A DNA stretch of 64,000 nucleotides from Pseudomonas sp. LFM046 (GCF_000949385.2 NZ_JYKO02000001.1:3792770-3856769); one strand, 5' to 3'. Positions 44,406-52,887 are shown, numbered from the stretch's first letter. Numbers and translations: made by a program. The notes: a model not told the origin generated them from the sequence alone.

Positions 44406-46130
44406 TCATTCCTTCCGCGCTTGGGATGGGGCGGGAGTTTGCAGGCTTTGGGCGAGTTCCACCAGTTGCACGAACTCCCCGCGCAGGCCGAAACGGTCCT
44501 CGCCACGGGCGCCACGCGCCAGGTTGGCGGAGTCGGCCAGGCCGAAGTTACCGGTGTACTGACCACCCTTGAGCTGTTGGGCAAAGGCCGCCACGGACGC
44601 GGCGAAGCGCAGGTCCTCGCTGGCCTCGGCCACGCCAGGCACCTTGCCAACGGCAATGGGCCGCTCCAGCAGGCGGCTCTGTTCCGAGCCAGGCGCCTTG
44701 TAACGTACCCGCAGCCAGGCCAGTTCCCCCGCCTTGCTCTCGGCCTTGGCGCCCGCCTGGTAGCGCAGGGGGTCCAGCCAGCCCTTGGCGCCGGCAGGGA
44801 CGATTTCATACAGCGCGGTGATGGTATGCCCGGCACCGATTTCCCCGGCATCCACCTTGTCGTTGTTGAAATCTTCCCGCTTCAGGGCACGGTTTTCGTA
44901 GCCCAGCAGGCGGTATTCGCTGACTTCGGCAGGGTTGAACTCCAGTTGCAGCTTCACGTCCCGGGCCACTACCGACAGGGTCGAGCTGAGCTGATCCACC
45001 AGCACTTTGCGCGCTTCCCGCAGATTGTCGATGTAGGCGTAGTTGCCGTCGCCGGCGTCGGCCAGTTGCTCCATCAGTCGCTCGTTCAGGTTGTCCACGC
45101 CAAACCCCAGGGTGGTGAGGGACACCCCGCCCTTGCGCTTCTGCGCGGCCAGTTGCTTGAGGCTCTCGAAGTCGCTGATGCCCACATTGAAGTCACCGTC
45201 GGTGGCCAGCAGGATGCGGTTGATCCCGTTCGGCATCAGGCCCTTCTGCGCTTCGGCGTAGGCCAGTTGGATGCCTGATTCGCCCGCCGTGGAGCCACCG
45301 GCGTTGAGCTGCTCGATGGCGGCGCGGATCTTGGTCTTCTCGCTGCCGGGGGTGGACTCCAGCACTACCCTCGCCTCTCCGGCATAGGTGACCAGGGAGA
45401 CGCGGTCCTGGGGGCGCAATTGATCCACCAGCAGTTTGAGGGTGCCCTGGACCATGGGCAGGCCTTCGCGCCGGTCCATGGAGCCGGAAACATCCACGAG
45501 GAACACGAGGTTGGCCGGTGGCAGTTGCTGGACGCTGCTGTCGGAGGCCTTGATCGCGACCCTCAGCAATCGGGTCTGCGGGTTCCAGGGCGTCTGGGCC
45601 AATTCGACGCCGATACCGAAGGGGACATCGCCTTCCGGCTGCGGATAGCGGTAGGGGAAGTAATTGACCATCTCCTCCAGGCGCACCGCGTCCGCTGGCG
45701 GCAGCTGGCCGTCATTGAGGAATCGCCGCACGTTGGCAAAGCTGCCGGTATCGACATCAATGCTGAAGGTGGAGACCGGCTCGCTGGCCACGGCGTGGAC
45801 CGGGTTGTCCGCCAGATGCTGGTACTGCTCGCGGGGCACGTCGCGGTAACCCGGCAGGCTGGCGTCGACCATGGGCGCCGGTGCGGCCATGGGCATCTGC
45901 TGCGCCTCGGCGGCGTAATCGGCGCGCTTGGCCATCGAAGCCGGCGCACGGGGACTGACCTCTTCGCGCAGCAACGGCGCCGGTTGGCTCGACGCAGGGG
46001 ATGGAGCCTCGGCCTTTCCGGTTTCCGGTGTCGAGGCATCCTGGGCACTGCAGGCCGTCAGGGCCAGCAGCAGTCCGGCGGTGAAGCCGGCCGCCAGGGG
46101 TTGGTGCTGAAGAAAACGGTGGCTGGACAT
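44406..46130 (-). CDS. VWA-domain lipoprotein (YfbK-like)
   Basis: A 574-aa protein with a lipoprotein signal (LTAC, Cys27), a Pro/Ala-rich linker, an N-terminal vWF-associated segment (about 100-190), a von Willebrand A domain with intact MIDAS start DVSGS (213-217) and ATDGDFN, and a C-terminal YfbK-type domain (DUF3520). Such proteins bind divalent metal and protein partners at the cell envelope; no reaction is known. It is the first gene of the operon with the ECF sigma and anti-sigma genes, which suggests that the sigma system senses or supplies this protein. Confidence 0.85.
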   Translation of the reverse strand: MSSHRFLQHQPLAAGFTAGLLLALTACSAQDASTPETGKAEAPSPASSQPAPLLREEVSPRAPASMAKRADYAAEAQQMPMAAPAPMVDASLPGYRDVPREQYQHLADNPVHAVASEPVSTFSIDVDTGSFANVRRFLNDGQLPPADAVRLEEMVNYFPYRYPQPEGDVPFGIGVELAQTPWNPQTRLLRVAIKASDSSVQQLPPANLVFLVDVSGSMDRREGLPMVQGTLKLLVDQLRPQDRVSLVTYAGEARVVLESTPGSEKTKIRAAIEQLNAGGSTAGESGIQLAYAEAQKGLMPNGINRILLATDGDFNVGISDFESLKQLAAQKRKGGVSLTTLGFGVDNLNERLMEQLADAGDGNYAYIDNLREARKVLVDQLSSTLSVVARDVKLQLEFNPAEVSEYRLLGYENRALKREDFNNDKVDAGEIGAGHTITALYEIVPAGAKGWLDPLRYQAGAKAESKAGELAWLRVRYKAPGSEQSRLLERPIAVGKVPGVAEASEDLRFAASVAAFAQQLKGGQYTGNFGLADSANLARGARGEDRFGLRGEFVQLVELAQSLQTPAPSQARKE

Positions 46131-46145
46131 GGACGCCTCCTGGGA

Positions 46146-46162
46146 GCGAATGAGCCATTCGC
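46146..46162. promoter_or_regulatory. Perfect palindrome GCGAATG-AGC-CATTCGC in the VWA leader
   Basis: Seven-base arms with a 3-bp spacer, 16 bp before the VWA start codon and just after the predicted start of transcription. It could be an operator, an mRNA hairpin near the ribosome binding site, or a remnant of a GCGAATG-type intergenic element. Confidence 0.4.
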
Positions 46163-46167
46163 ACCAG

Positions 46168-46197
46168 TAGACGGACGCACTCGCCTGAACGGGTTAA
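46168..46197 (-). promoter_or_regulatory. Candidate ECF-sigma promoter of the VWA-sigma-anti-sigma operon
   Basis: Read on the minus strand: TTAACCC as -35 and CGTCTA as -10 with a spacer of about 16-17. The AAC and CGTC cores are typical of ECF promoters. It would drive the operon that encodes its own sigma factor. Confidence 0.45.
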
Positions 46198-46212
46198 GGC
46201 TGCGTTGATTTC

Positions 46213-46258
46213 TGCAGGGGGCTGCTTAGCAGCCCTTGGCGAATGAGTTCGCCCCTAC
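46213..46258. repeat. Half element that supplies the mocR stop codon
   Basis: GGGGCTGCTTAGCAGCCC then TTGGCGAATGAGTTCGCCCCTAC, closely matching one half of the element at 40326-40419 (reverse complement of its left part). The last bases (CTA at 46255-46257) are the TAG stop of the adjacent MocR gene read on the minus strand. Confidence 0.75.
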
Positions 46259-47688
46259 AGGCCCGCTTCCTGGCAGAGCTGCCGGGCGAGCATGCCGAGG
46301 GTCATGATTGCCCGCTCGGCCTCGCGGTTCCATGGAATGCCGCAATTCAGCCGGACGCAGTGGTTGAACTGCTCGGTGTTACTGAAGATCAGCCCCGGGG
46401 CGATGCTGATGCCCTGCTGCAAGGCGCGCACGTGCAGGTCCTTGGTATTCACCTTGGCCGGCAGGCTGATCCAGAGGATGAAGCCACCATTGGGGCGGGT
46501 GATCTGGGTGCCTTCGGGGAAATACTGCTGCACCCCCAACTGGAACGCCGTGAGATTCTTCCGGTACTCCTGGCGGATATAGCGCAGGTGCCGGTCGTAA
46601 CCGCCGTTCTCCAGGTAGGCCGCCACGCCCATCTGGGTGACGCTGCACGCCGAGTGGGTGCTGAAGGTCTGCAGGCGCTGGATTTCGGCCTGGTACTTGC
46701 CGGCGACCATCCAGCCAATGCGCACGCCCGGGGACAGGGTCTTGGAGAAGCTGGAGCAGTAGATGACCCGGTCGTCCAGGTCGTACGCCTTGATCGCCTT
46801 GGACGGGCCCTGGTCGAACATCAGTTCGCCGTAGATGTCGTCTTCGATGATCTGGATGTCGAAGTCCGAGGACAGACGCAGCAGCTGCTTCTGGCGATCC
46901 TCCGGAATGGTGCCGCCCAGGGGATTGCTCAGCCGCGCGGTCAGCACCAGGGCCTTGATCGGCCACTGGTTGGCGGCCAGTTGCAGGGCTTCCAGGCTGA
47001 TGCCGGTGGTCGGGTCGCTGGGGATCTCGATCACCTTCAGGCCAAGCAGGTCGGCCAATTGCAGCAGCCCGTAGTAAGTGGGCGACTCCGTGGCGATCAG
47101 GTCGCCCGGACGGGTCAGTACCCGCAGGCTCATCTGCAGGGCATCCACGCAACCGTGGGTGATCACCACTTCACTCGGGTCCACGACCACGCCGGCATCG
47201 CGCATGCGGATCGCCACCTGGCGGCGCAGCGGCTCGAATCCGGGGCTGAACATGTAGCTGAACGCGCGCGGGCTGTGGAAGCGGGTGACCTTGGCCAGTT
47301 GCTGGTGCAGGGTGCGCACCGGCAGGTAGTCGACGTGAGGCACGGCTGCGCCCAGCGGGAACACGCCTTCGCGGCGGGACTCGGCCAGGACTTGCTGGAT
47401 GATGCTGGCGCGGGTCACCAGGCCGGGACGCTCGACGCGGGCGATATCCGGGGTGGACGCGGTCAGGGCCGGCGTCTGGTGCACGTAGAAGCCGGATTGC
47501 GGACGGGCGCGGATCAGGCCCTGGTCCTCGAGGCTGGCATAGGCCTGCAGCACCGTGGCGTGGCTGACACTGAGCTGGGAGCTGAGCTTGCGCACCGAGG
47601 GTACGCGCTCGCCGGGCTGGTAGACGCCACGGCGGATGTCATCGGCCAATTGCTGGGCGATGCGTTGGTAGAGCAACAGATTGGTCAT
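46255..47688 (-). CDS. MocR-family (GntR-aminotransferase) transcriptional regulator
   Basis: A 477-aa protein with an N-terminal GntR winged helix (1-70; GERVPSVRKLSSQLSVSHATV) joined by a linker to a fold-type I aminotransferase domain (about 105-477) with the PLP lysine Lys316 in SSFSKTLSPGVR. MocR proteins use PLP-amino-compound complexes as signals. Upstream are three CTGTAYCG half sites, two of them direct repeats 24 bp apart, the usual MocR operator form. No divergent target gene is next to it, so it may act on itself or at a distance. Confidence 0.9.
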   Translation of the reverse strand: MTNLLLYQRIAQQLADDIRRGVYQPGERVPSVRKLSSQLSVSHATVLQAYASLEDQGLIRARPQSGFYVHQTPALTASTPDIARVERPGLVTRASIIQQVLAESRREGVFPLGAAVPHVDYLPVRTLHQQLAKVTRFHSPRAFSYMFSPGFEPLRRQVAIRMRDAGVVVDPSEVVITHGCVDALQMSLRVLTRPGDLIATESPTYYGLLQLADLLGLKVIEIPSDPTTGISLEALQLAANQWPIKALVLTARLSNPLGGTIPEDRQKQLLRLSSDFDIQIIEDDIYGELMFDQGPSKAIKAYDLDDRVIYCSSFSKTLSPGVRIGWMVAGKYQAEIQRLQTFSTHSACSVTQMGVAAYLENGGYDRHLRYIRQEYRKNLTAFQLGVQQYFPEGTQITRPNGGFILWISLPAKVNTKDLHVRALQQGISIAPGLIFSNTEQFNHCVRLNCGIPWNREAERAIMTLGMLARQLCQEAGL

Positions 47689-47699
47689 GACGGTGGCAC

Positions 47700-47777
47700 C
47701 TGTATCGCTGGACCGAAACACTATCCGAACACTTTTAAACTGAACCGGTACAGATCGGAAAAGTGTGGGCGATACAG
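47700..47777. promoter_or_regulatory. MocR operator: three CTGTAYCG half sites
   Basis: Minus-strand sites at 47777-47770 (CTGTATCG) and 47753-47746 (CTGTACCG) form a direct repeat with a 24-bp step; a third, inverted site is at 47700-47707. ACACTTTT (47729-47736) and AAAAGTGT (47759-47766) form an extra inverted pair between them. The sites lie 12-89 bp before the mocR start. Confidence 0.65.
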
Positions 47778-47794
47778 TGCAATTGTCCAGGCAC

Positions 47795-47828
47795 GAAAAA
47801 ACCCCGGCGCCGAACGGCAACCGGGGCT
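47795..47828 (-). terminator. Terminator of the OmpA-lipoprotein operon
   Basis: On the minus strand: GCCCCGG, a GC-rich loop, CCGGGGT and a run of T. It begins 15 nt after the OmpA-gene stop codon. Confidence 0.85.
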
Positions 47829-47842
47829 TCGTTGGTATGGGT

Positions 47843-48655
47843 CTAGCGGGCTGGGCCGAGCTCGCCCTTCTCGTTGGAGAAGACGATCTCTACGCGGCGG
47901 TTCTGCGCCCGGCCACGGTTGGAGGCATTCTCTGCCACGGGGAAGGCTTCGCCGTAACCCTGCACCTGGATGCGCTTGGTGTCGATGCCAAGGTCGATCA
48001 GGGCGTCCGCTACCGACTGGGCACGGTCGGTGGACAGTTTGAGATTGTCCGGCTTGCTGCCGCTACTGTCGGTGTAGCCCTCGATGCGCACCACGCGCCG
48101 GGGGTTGAGCTGAAGAAACTGCACCAGCTTGAGTACCGTCCGATTCGCCGAAGCCTTGAGGTCAGCGCGGCCGGTATCGAAGAGCACATCGCCGAGGGTC
48201 ATCACCAGGCCACGGTCGGTTTCGGTGGCGGCCAGAGCGATCATCTGTTCTTCCAGCCACTTGCCCTGCTGCTGCACGCTCATCAGCTTGGCTTCGCGCA
48301 GGGCCAGTTGCAGGCGCTCGCGCTCCAGTTGCAGCTTGGCGGCCTGGGTCTGGTTCTGGTTCTGCTCGCTGTGCTGGCTGGCGATTTCGCTGTAGCGCTG
48401 GCTGAGGTAGGCGTAGTGCGCGACATCGGCGTCGTTGCCCCAGTAGCTGGACAGACGTTCTGCGCGGGCCAGGGACTCCCCGGCGCGAATGACATCCTTG
48501 GGGGCGCTGCTGAGGACGTTCTGGTCCTCCTTGACCTTCTGGAACATCTGCCGGGCCTGCTCAAGGCTCTGCTCGGACTGTTGCTGGCTGGCGCAGCCGC
48601 CGAGGACGCCGAGGCTGCACAGCAGGCCGATGCTCAATGCATGATTCCGCTTCAC
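47843..48655 (-). CDS. DUF4398-OmpA lipoprotein
   Basis: A 270-aa protein with a lipoprotein signal (VLGGC, Cys21), a DUF4398-type helical region (about 25-135, coiled-coil rich in Gln/Glu) and a C-terminal OmpA peptidoglycan-binding domain (about 150-262; IEGYTDSSGS and NRRVEIVF). It should tie the outer membrane to the cell wall. Its start overlaps the upstream DUF4398 lipoprotein by 4 nt. Third gene of a coupled operon. Confidence 0.88.
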   Translation of the reverse strand: MKRNHALSIGLLCSLGVLGGCASQQQSEQSLEQARQMFQKVKEDQNVLSSAPKDVIRAGESLARAERLSSYWGNDADVAHYAYLSQRYSEIASQHSEQNQNQTQAAKLQLERERLQLALREAKLMSVQQQGKWLEEQMIALAATETDRGLVMTLGDVLFDTGRADLKASANRTVLKLVQFLQLNPRRVVRIEGYTDSSGSKPDNLKLSTDRAQSVADALIDLGIDTKRIQVQGYGEAFPVAENASNRGRAQNRRVEIVFSNEKGELGPAR

Positions 48656-49026
48656 TGGACATCTCCCAACTGCTTGCGCAGGCGATTGATACGCGCCGTC
48701 AGCTCGGCCAGTTGGTCCTGGCTTTTCTTCGTCAGCACCTTGGCTTCGGCCAAACGGGCGTCCAGTTCCGCTTCCTCAGCCAGGACGCGGGCACGCTTGT
48801 AGTCCTGCTCGCCCATGTTCTTTTCAGCCCGCGCGAGTTTTTCCTGGGCGAGCTTCATTTCCTCGATCTGTTCAGTGGCGCCCACAGCCTGGGCCTGCTC
48901 CACCGCCTTCTGGGTAAGGCGCATCTGCTCGACCGGCGCCGGGTCGTTGGCGCAGCCCGCCAGGGCCAGCACGGCCAGGCCGGCAGCAAACAGGGGTGTC
49001 TTGCTCACGAGAGGATTCCTAATCAT
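48652..49026 (-). CDS. DUF4398 lipoprotein
   Basis: A 124-aa lipoprotein (LALAGC, Cys25) with a long helical DUF4398 domain of Gln/Glu/Ala/Lys heptads. It overlaps the binding-protein gene by 4 nt upstream and the OmpA gene by 4 nt downstream. A GTG at 49008 with AGGA upstream is an alternative start giving a shorter signal peptide. It shares its domain with the next gene, suggesting a pair that works together. Confidence 0.82.
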   Translation of the reverse strand: MIRNPLVSKTPLFAAGLAVLALAGCANDPAPVEQMRLTQKAVEQAQAVGATEQIEEMKLAQEKLARAEKNMGEQDYKRARVLAEEAELDARLAEAKVLTKKSQDQLAELTARINRLRKQLGDVQ

Positions 49027-49841
49027 TCGGGGGTGGCGACGGGCTGCATCTGCAGCGCCTTCCACCGTTCCAGGTTGCGCTGCAGCAGGGTTTCCGGGAC
49101 CCCGGCGGCGACCAATTCTGTCATTTTTTTCGCCAGCTGTCCGCGCAGCCAGGGGTCGTTGCAGGCCGAGTTGTGGGACAGGGTCAGGTACAGACCTTCA
49201 CTGGAAATAGGTGGTTCCAGCGCCACCAGGTCGTCGGCCATGCCCAGGGTGTCGGCAAGGACCAGACCCGGGTAGCGCTCGTAGAGCACATAGTCGGTCC
49301 GCTCCAGCAGGAGCTTCTGGTAGGCCTGGGTCAGGCTGGGTACTTCTTCGAGCTTGAGGTTTTCCTTGGCGAAGCGGTCAAAGGCCTCGCCGAAGCTGTT
49401 CTTCACCAGGGTACCGCCGGTGTGGTTGCGCAGGTCGTCCCAGCCGGCGTAGGGGAACGCCTTGTCGCGCTTCACCCAGACCACGCTCTGGGCCTGGAGG
49501 AAGGCCGGGTGGACGTAGTCCATGGTTTCCAGGCGCGGCAGGGTGAGAAAGGCACCGGCGATCAGGTCGACCCGACCGGTGCGAACTTCGTCCTGGGCGC
49601 GGGACCAGGGACCGGTGTAGAGGATGTCCACCTTGACGCCAAGCTCCTTGCCAATCTGCTTGAGCAGGTCGGCATTGGCGCCTATCAATTGCTTGGGATT
49701 TTCAGGATCGCGCCAGAGATAAGGGGGATACTCGGGATTGCCGGTCGCCACCAGGCGCTCGCACTTCCCTGCGGCCTGCCCCAACCCGGGCAGCAGACAG
49801 AGCGCGAGGAGCAGGGAGGCAAGGTGTAGTCGGCTTGGCAT
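49023..49841 (-). CDS. Periplasmic solute-binding protein, family 3-like
   Basis: A 272-aa protein with a signal peptide (1-23, GQA cut) and an SBP_bac_3 domain: NPEYPPYLWRDPENPKQLIGANADLL (about 34-59) and a GPWSRAQDEVRTGRVDLIAGAF segment. No ABC permease or ATPase is nearby. It heads the operon with the two DUF4398 lipoproteins (4-nt overlap), an association that suggests envelope sensing rather than import. Confidence 0.82.
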   Translation of the reverse strand: MPSRLHLASLLLALCLLPGLGQAAGKCERLVATGNPEYPPYLWRDPENPKQLIGANADLLKQIGKELGVKVDILYTGPWSRAQDEVRTGRVDLIAGAFLTLPRLETMDYVHPAFLQAQSVVWVKRDKAFPYAGWDDLRNHTGGTLVKNSFGEAFDRFAKENLKLEEVPSLTQAYQKLLLERTDYVLYERYPGLVLADTLGMADDLVALEPPISSEGLYLTLSHNSACNDPWLRGQLAKKMTELVAAGVPETLLQRNLERWKALQMQPVATPE

Positions 49842-49955
49842 CTGAGGTTTCCCGGACTGGACATTCGATTGGCCGCGTGGAGGCGGCGTCGCCTGACGCG
49901 AGCTTCATGCTAGCGTACTGGCGGTTGGAAGAACTGCTCGCGATAAGGAAGCGTC

Positions 49956-50885
49956 ATGAAGAAACTCATTACCGCAGTCCTCATTTTACTGGCGGCTGCG
50001 GCAGCAACGCTCTATTTCTCCCCTGCGGCCCTGACGACAAGCGTCCGGCTGGTTGAGCGCCAGTTCGCCGGGCTGTCGGAGCGGCAGGTCGCGCTGGGCG
50101 ATCTTAGCATCCATTACTACGAGGGCGGCCCGGCCAAGGGCGAAACCATCTTGATGATCCATGGCTTCGGCGCGAACAAGGACAACTGGCTGCGCTTCGC
50201 CCGGCACTTCACCCGGCGCTATCACGTCATCGCCCTGGACCTGCCTGGCTTCGGTGACAGCGATCGGCCTGCCGGCAGTTACGACGTCGGCACCCAGACG
50301 GAGCGCCTGGAGTCCTTCGTCAAAACCCTGGAGCTGGGCAAGGTGCATCTGGTGGGCAACTCCATGGGCGGCCATATCGCCGGGATCTTCGCGGCACGCT
50401 ACCCGCAGCAGGTGCGCAGCCTCGCCTTGTTCGACAACGCCGGCATCACTGCGCCGAAAGAGAGCGAGCTGTTCCGCCTGATCGAAAGCGGCCAGCCCAA
50501 CCCGCTGGTGGTGCGCAGTGCCGGGGATTTCCAGCGCATGCTCGATTTCGTCTTCGTCGAGCCTCCGCCGCTGCCCGCCTCAGTCAAGGCCTACCTGGCC
50601 GAGCAGTCCATCGCCAACGAAAAGCACTATGACGAGGTGTTCCGCCAGCTCCGGGAGCGGTACATACCGCTGGAGCCGGAGCTGCCCCGTATCGAAGCCC
50701 CTACCCTGCTGCTCTGGGGCGACCGCGATCGGGTCCTGGACATCTCCAGCATCGAGGTGATGAAGCCACTGCTGAAGAAACCCAGCGTGGTGATCATGGC
50801 GAACTGCGGCCATGCGCCCATGCTCGAAAGGCCGGAGGAATCCGCCCGCCATTACCAGGCCTTCCTCGACGCGAGCCACAGCTGA
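49956..50885 (+). CDS. plaF: Membrane-anchored phospholipase A (PlaF-like)
   Basis: A 309-aa alpha/beta hydrolase with an N-terminal membrane anchor (about 5-27, not cut). The nucleophile elbow GNSMGG places Ser136; Asp258 (GDRDRVLD) and His286 (NCGHAP) complete the triad, nearly the numbering of P. aeruginosa PlaF (PA2949). PlaF is an inner-membrane phospholipase A that remodels membrane glycerophospholipids and affects virulence. Its place beside etfBA agrees with this. No PA2950-like gene lies between here. Confidence 0.85.
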   Translation: MKKLITAVLILLAAAAATLYFSPAALTTSVRLVERQFAGLSERQVALGDLSIHYYEGGPAKGETILMIHGFGANKDNWLRFARHFTRRYHVIALDLPGFGDSDRPAGSYDVGTQTERLESFVKTLELGKVHLVGNSMGGHIAGIFAARYPQQVRSLALFDNAGITAPKESELFRLIESGQPNPLVVRSAGDFQRMLDFVFVEPPPLPASVKAYLAEQSIANEKHYDEVFRQLRERYIPLEPELPRIEAPTLLLWGDRDRVLDISSIEVMKPLLKKPSVVIMANCGHAPMLERPEESARHYQAFLDASHS

Positions 50886-50893
50886 CGCCCAAT

Positions 50894-50921
50894 AAAAAAC
50901 CCGCTCCGAGGAGCGGGTTTT
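50894..50921. terminator. Bidirectional terminator between plaF and etfA
   Basis: AAAACCCGCTC, a short loop, GAGCGGGTTTT, with A and T runs on both sides. It lies 9 nt after the plaF stop and 26 nt after the etfA stop. Confidence 0.92.
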
Positions 50922-50946
50922 CTGTACGGCAGACCGGGAAGCGCTA

Positions 50947-51891
50947 TTACAGCAGCTTTTCCAGTTCCGGTACGGCTTCGAACAGGTCAGCCACCAGGCC
51001 GTAGTCAGCCACCTGGAAGATCGGGGCTTCTTCGTCCTTGTTGATCGCGACGATGACCTTGGAGTCCTTCATGCCGGCCAGGTGCTGGATGGCACCGGAG
51101 ATACCCACGGCAATGTACAGCTGCGGGGCGACAATCTTGCCGGTCTGGCCGACCTGCATGTCGTTCGGCACGAAGCCGGCGTCGACTGCGGCACGGGACG
51201 CGCCGACAGCGGCGCCCAGCTTGTCGGCCAGGGCGTACAGGTGCTTGAAGTTCTCGCCGTTCTGCATGCCGCGGCCGCCGGAAACGACGATCTTGGCAGC
51301 GGTCAGTTCCGGACGATCGGACTTGGCCAGCTCTTCGCCGACGAAGGCGGACTTGCCGGCGTCGGAGACGGTGCCCACAGCCTCGACGGCAGCGGAGCCG
51401 CCTTCAGCGGCGGCAGCGTCGAAACCGGTGGTACGCACGGTGATCACTTTCACGGCCGCGCTGGATTGCACGGTAGCGATGGCGTTACCGGCGTAGATCG
51501 GGCGCTTGAAGGTGTCGGCGCTTTCTACGGCGATGATCTCGGAGATCTGGTCGACGTCCAGCAGAGCGGCTACGCGCGGCAGGTAGTTCTTGCCGTTGGT
51601 GGTGGCCGGAGCCAGCACGTGGCTGTAGCCATTGCCCCCCTGCTCTTTCACAAGCAGCGCGATCAGCGGAGCGACGTTTTCCGGCAGCTGATGCGCGTAG
51701 GCGGCGTTGTCGGCTACCAGCACCTTGGACACGCCAGCGATCTTGGCAGCGGCTTCGGCGGCAGCGCCGACGCCCTGGCCAGCGACCAGCACGTGAATGT
51801 CACCACCGATTTTCTGGGCGGCGGTCACGGTGTTGAGGGTGGCGGCTGCCAGGGCGGCGTTAGTGTGTTCAGCAACAACCAGGATAGCCAT
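50947..51891 (-). CDS. etfA: Electron transfer flavoprotein alpha subunit
   Basis: A 314-aa FAD-binding subunit. The C-terminal FAD domain has [14 protein letters not shown] (about 203-216) and [23 protein letters not shown]. With EtfB it carries electrons from acyl-CoA dehydrogenases (for instance AtuD) to EtfQO. Its start overlaps the etfB stop by one base. Confidence 0.96.
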   Translation of the reverse strand: MAILVVAEHTNAALAAATLNTVTAAQKIGGDIHVLVAGQGVGAAAEAAAKIAGVSKVLVADNAAYAHQLPENVAPLIALLVKEQGGNGYSHVLAPATTNGKNYLPRVAALLDVDQISEIIAVESADTFKRPIYAGNAIATVQSSAAVKVITVRTTGFDAAAAEGGSAAVEAVGTVSDAGKSAFVGEELAKSDRPELTAAKIVVSGGRGMQNGENFKHLYALADKLGAAVGASRAAVDAGFVPNDMQVGQTGKIVAPQLYIAVGISGAIQHLAGMKDSKVIVAINKDEEAPIFQVADYGLVADLFEAVPELEKLL

Positions 51892-52640
51892 CAGATTACC
51901 TTCGCCTCGTTCTTCAGTTTATCGACCAGTTCAGCCACGGACTTGACCTTGATACCAGCCTGGCGGGCGGCCGGTGCTTCAACTTTCAGGGTCTTGACGG
52001 TGGAAGCGGTGGAAACACCCAGGGCATCCGGGGTTACCACGTCCAGCGGCTTCTTCTTGGCTTTCATGATGTTCGGCAGCGACGCGTAGCGCGGCTCGTT
52101 CAGGCGCAGGTCGGTGGTGACGATCGCCGGCAGGTTCAGCGCAACGGTCTGCAGACCGCCGTCGATTTCACGGGTGACGTTGACCTTGTCGCCAGCAACG
52201 ATGACCTTGGAGGCGAAGGTGCCTTGGGCGTAGCCGGTCAGGGCGCCCAGCATCTGGCCGGTCTGGTTGTTGTCGCTGTCGATGGCCTGCTTGCCGAGGA
52301 TGACCAGCTGAGGCTGTTCCTTGTCCACCACGGCTTTCAGCGCCTTGGCGACGGCCAGGGAGTTCAGCTCGTCGTTGGACTCGACCAGGATGGCGCGATC
52401 GGCGCCCAGGGCCAGGGCAGTACGCAGCTGCTCTTGAGCGGTGTTCGGACCGATGGTGACGACGACGATTTCACTCGCTACGCCTTTTTCTTTCAGACGG
52501 ACGGCTTCTTCTACGGCAATTTCGCAGAAGGGGTTCATCGACATCTTCACGTTGGCGAGGTCGACGCCGGAGTTGTCCGCCTTGACGCGGACTTTGACGT
52601 TGTAGTCGACCACTCGTTTGACAGCTACAAGAACCTTCAT
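51891..52640 (-). CDS. etfB: Electron transfer flavoprotein beta subunit
   Basis: A 249-aa AMP-binding subunit of ETF. The signature [37 protein letters not shown] is in the middle, and the recognition loop for dehydrogenases follows. It is the first gene of the etfBA operon, divergent from etfQO across 319 bp that hold a PsrA box and several inverted repeats. Confidence 0.96.
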   Translation of the reverse strand: MKVLVAVKRVVDYNVKVRVKADNSGVDLANVKMSMNPFCEIAVEEAVRLKEKGVASEIVVVTIGPNTAQEQLRTALALGADRAILVESNDELNSLAVAKALKAVVDKEQPQLVILGKQAIDSDNNQTGQMLGALTGYAQGTFASKVIVAGDKVNVTREIDGGLQTVALNLPAIVTTDLRLNEPRYASLPNIMKAKKKPLDVVTPDALGVSTASTVKTLKVEAPAARQAGIKVKSVAELVDKLKNEAKVI

Positions 52641-52756
52641 GGATTCCTCGTTACTCTCCGGTTAATAAGAATGTCGCCAAGACGAGCCTGGCCAGTGATG
52701 CTGGTCGGCCGGAACCGACTCTCAGCCCAGACAGCGAGCGCAAAACCGCCCGTATC

Positions 52757-52782
52757 TTGACCGTATCGCCTATTCCGGTCAA
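52757..52782. promoter_or_regulatory. Inverted repeat TTGACCG-N12-CGGTCAA upstream of etfB
   Basis: Perfect 7-bp arms 117-142 bp before the etfB start. It may be an operator of the etfBA side. The arms also look like a -35 element (TTGACC) on each strand, so part of it could belong to promoters. Confidence 0.4.
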
Positions 52783-52842
52783 TACAGCAAAATGACCCGT
52801 CATAAGCCGCAGAGCCTTATGCTATCAGGGTTTCACAAAATT

Positions 52843-52856
52843 CAAACAAACGTTTG
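52843..52856. promoter_or_regulatory. PsrA box (CAAAC-N4-GTTTG)
   Basis: CAAACAAACGTTTG fits the published PsrA consensus G/CAAAC-N2-4-GTTTG/C. PsrA is the TetR-family fatty-acid sensor of pseudomonads. The box ends 2 bp before the -35 of etfQO, so binding would strongly affect this promoter. Confidence 0.75.
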
Positions 52857-52858
52857 TA

Positions 52859-52887
52859 TTGGACCAGCCAATGGGTCTGGATATAAT
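52859..52887 (+). promoter_or_regulatory. Sigma-70 promoter of etfQO
   Basis: TTGGAC, a 17-bp spacer and a perfect TATAAT. Transcription would start near 52894, giving a leader of about 65 nt with GAGGAG seven bases before the GTG start codon. Confidence 0.85.
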
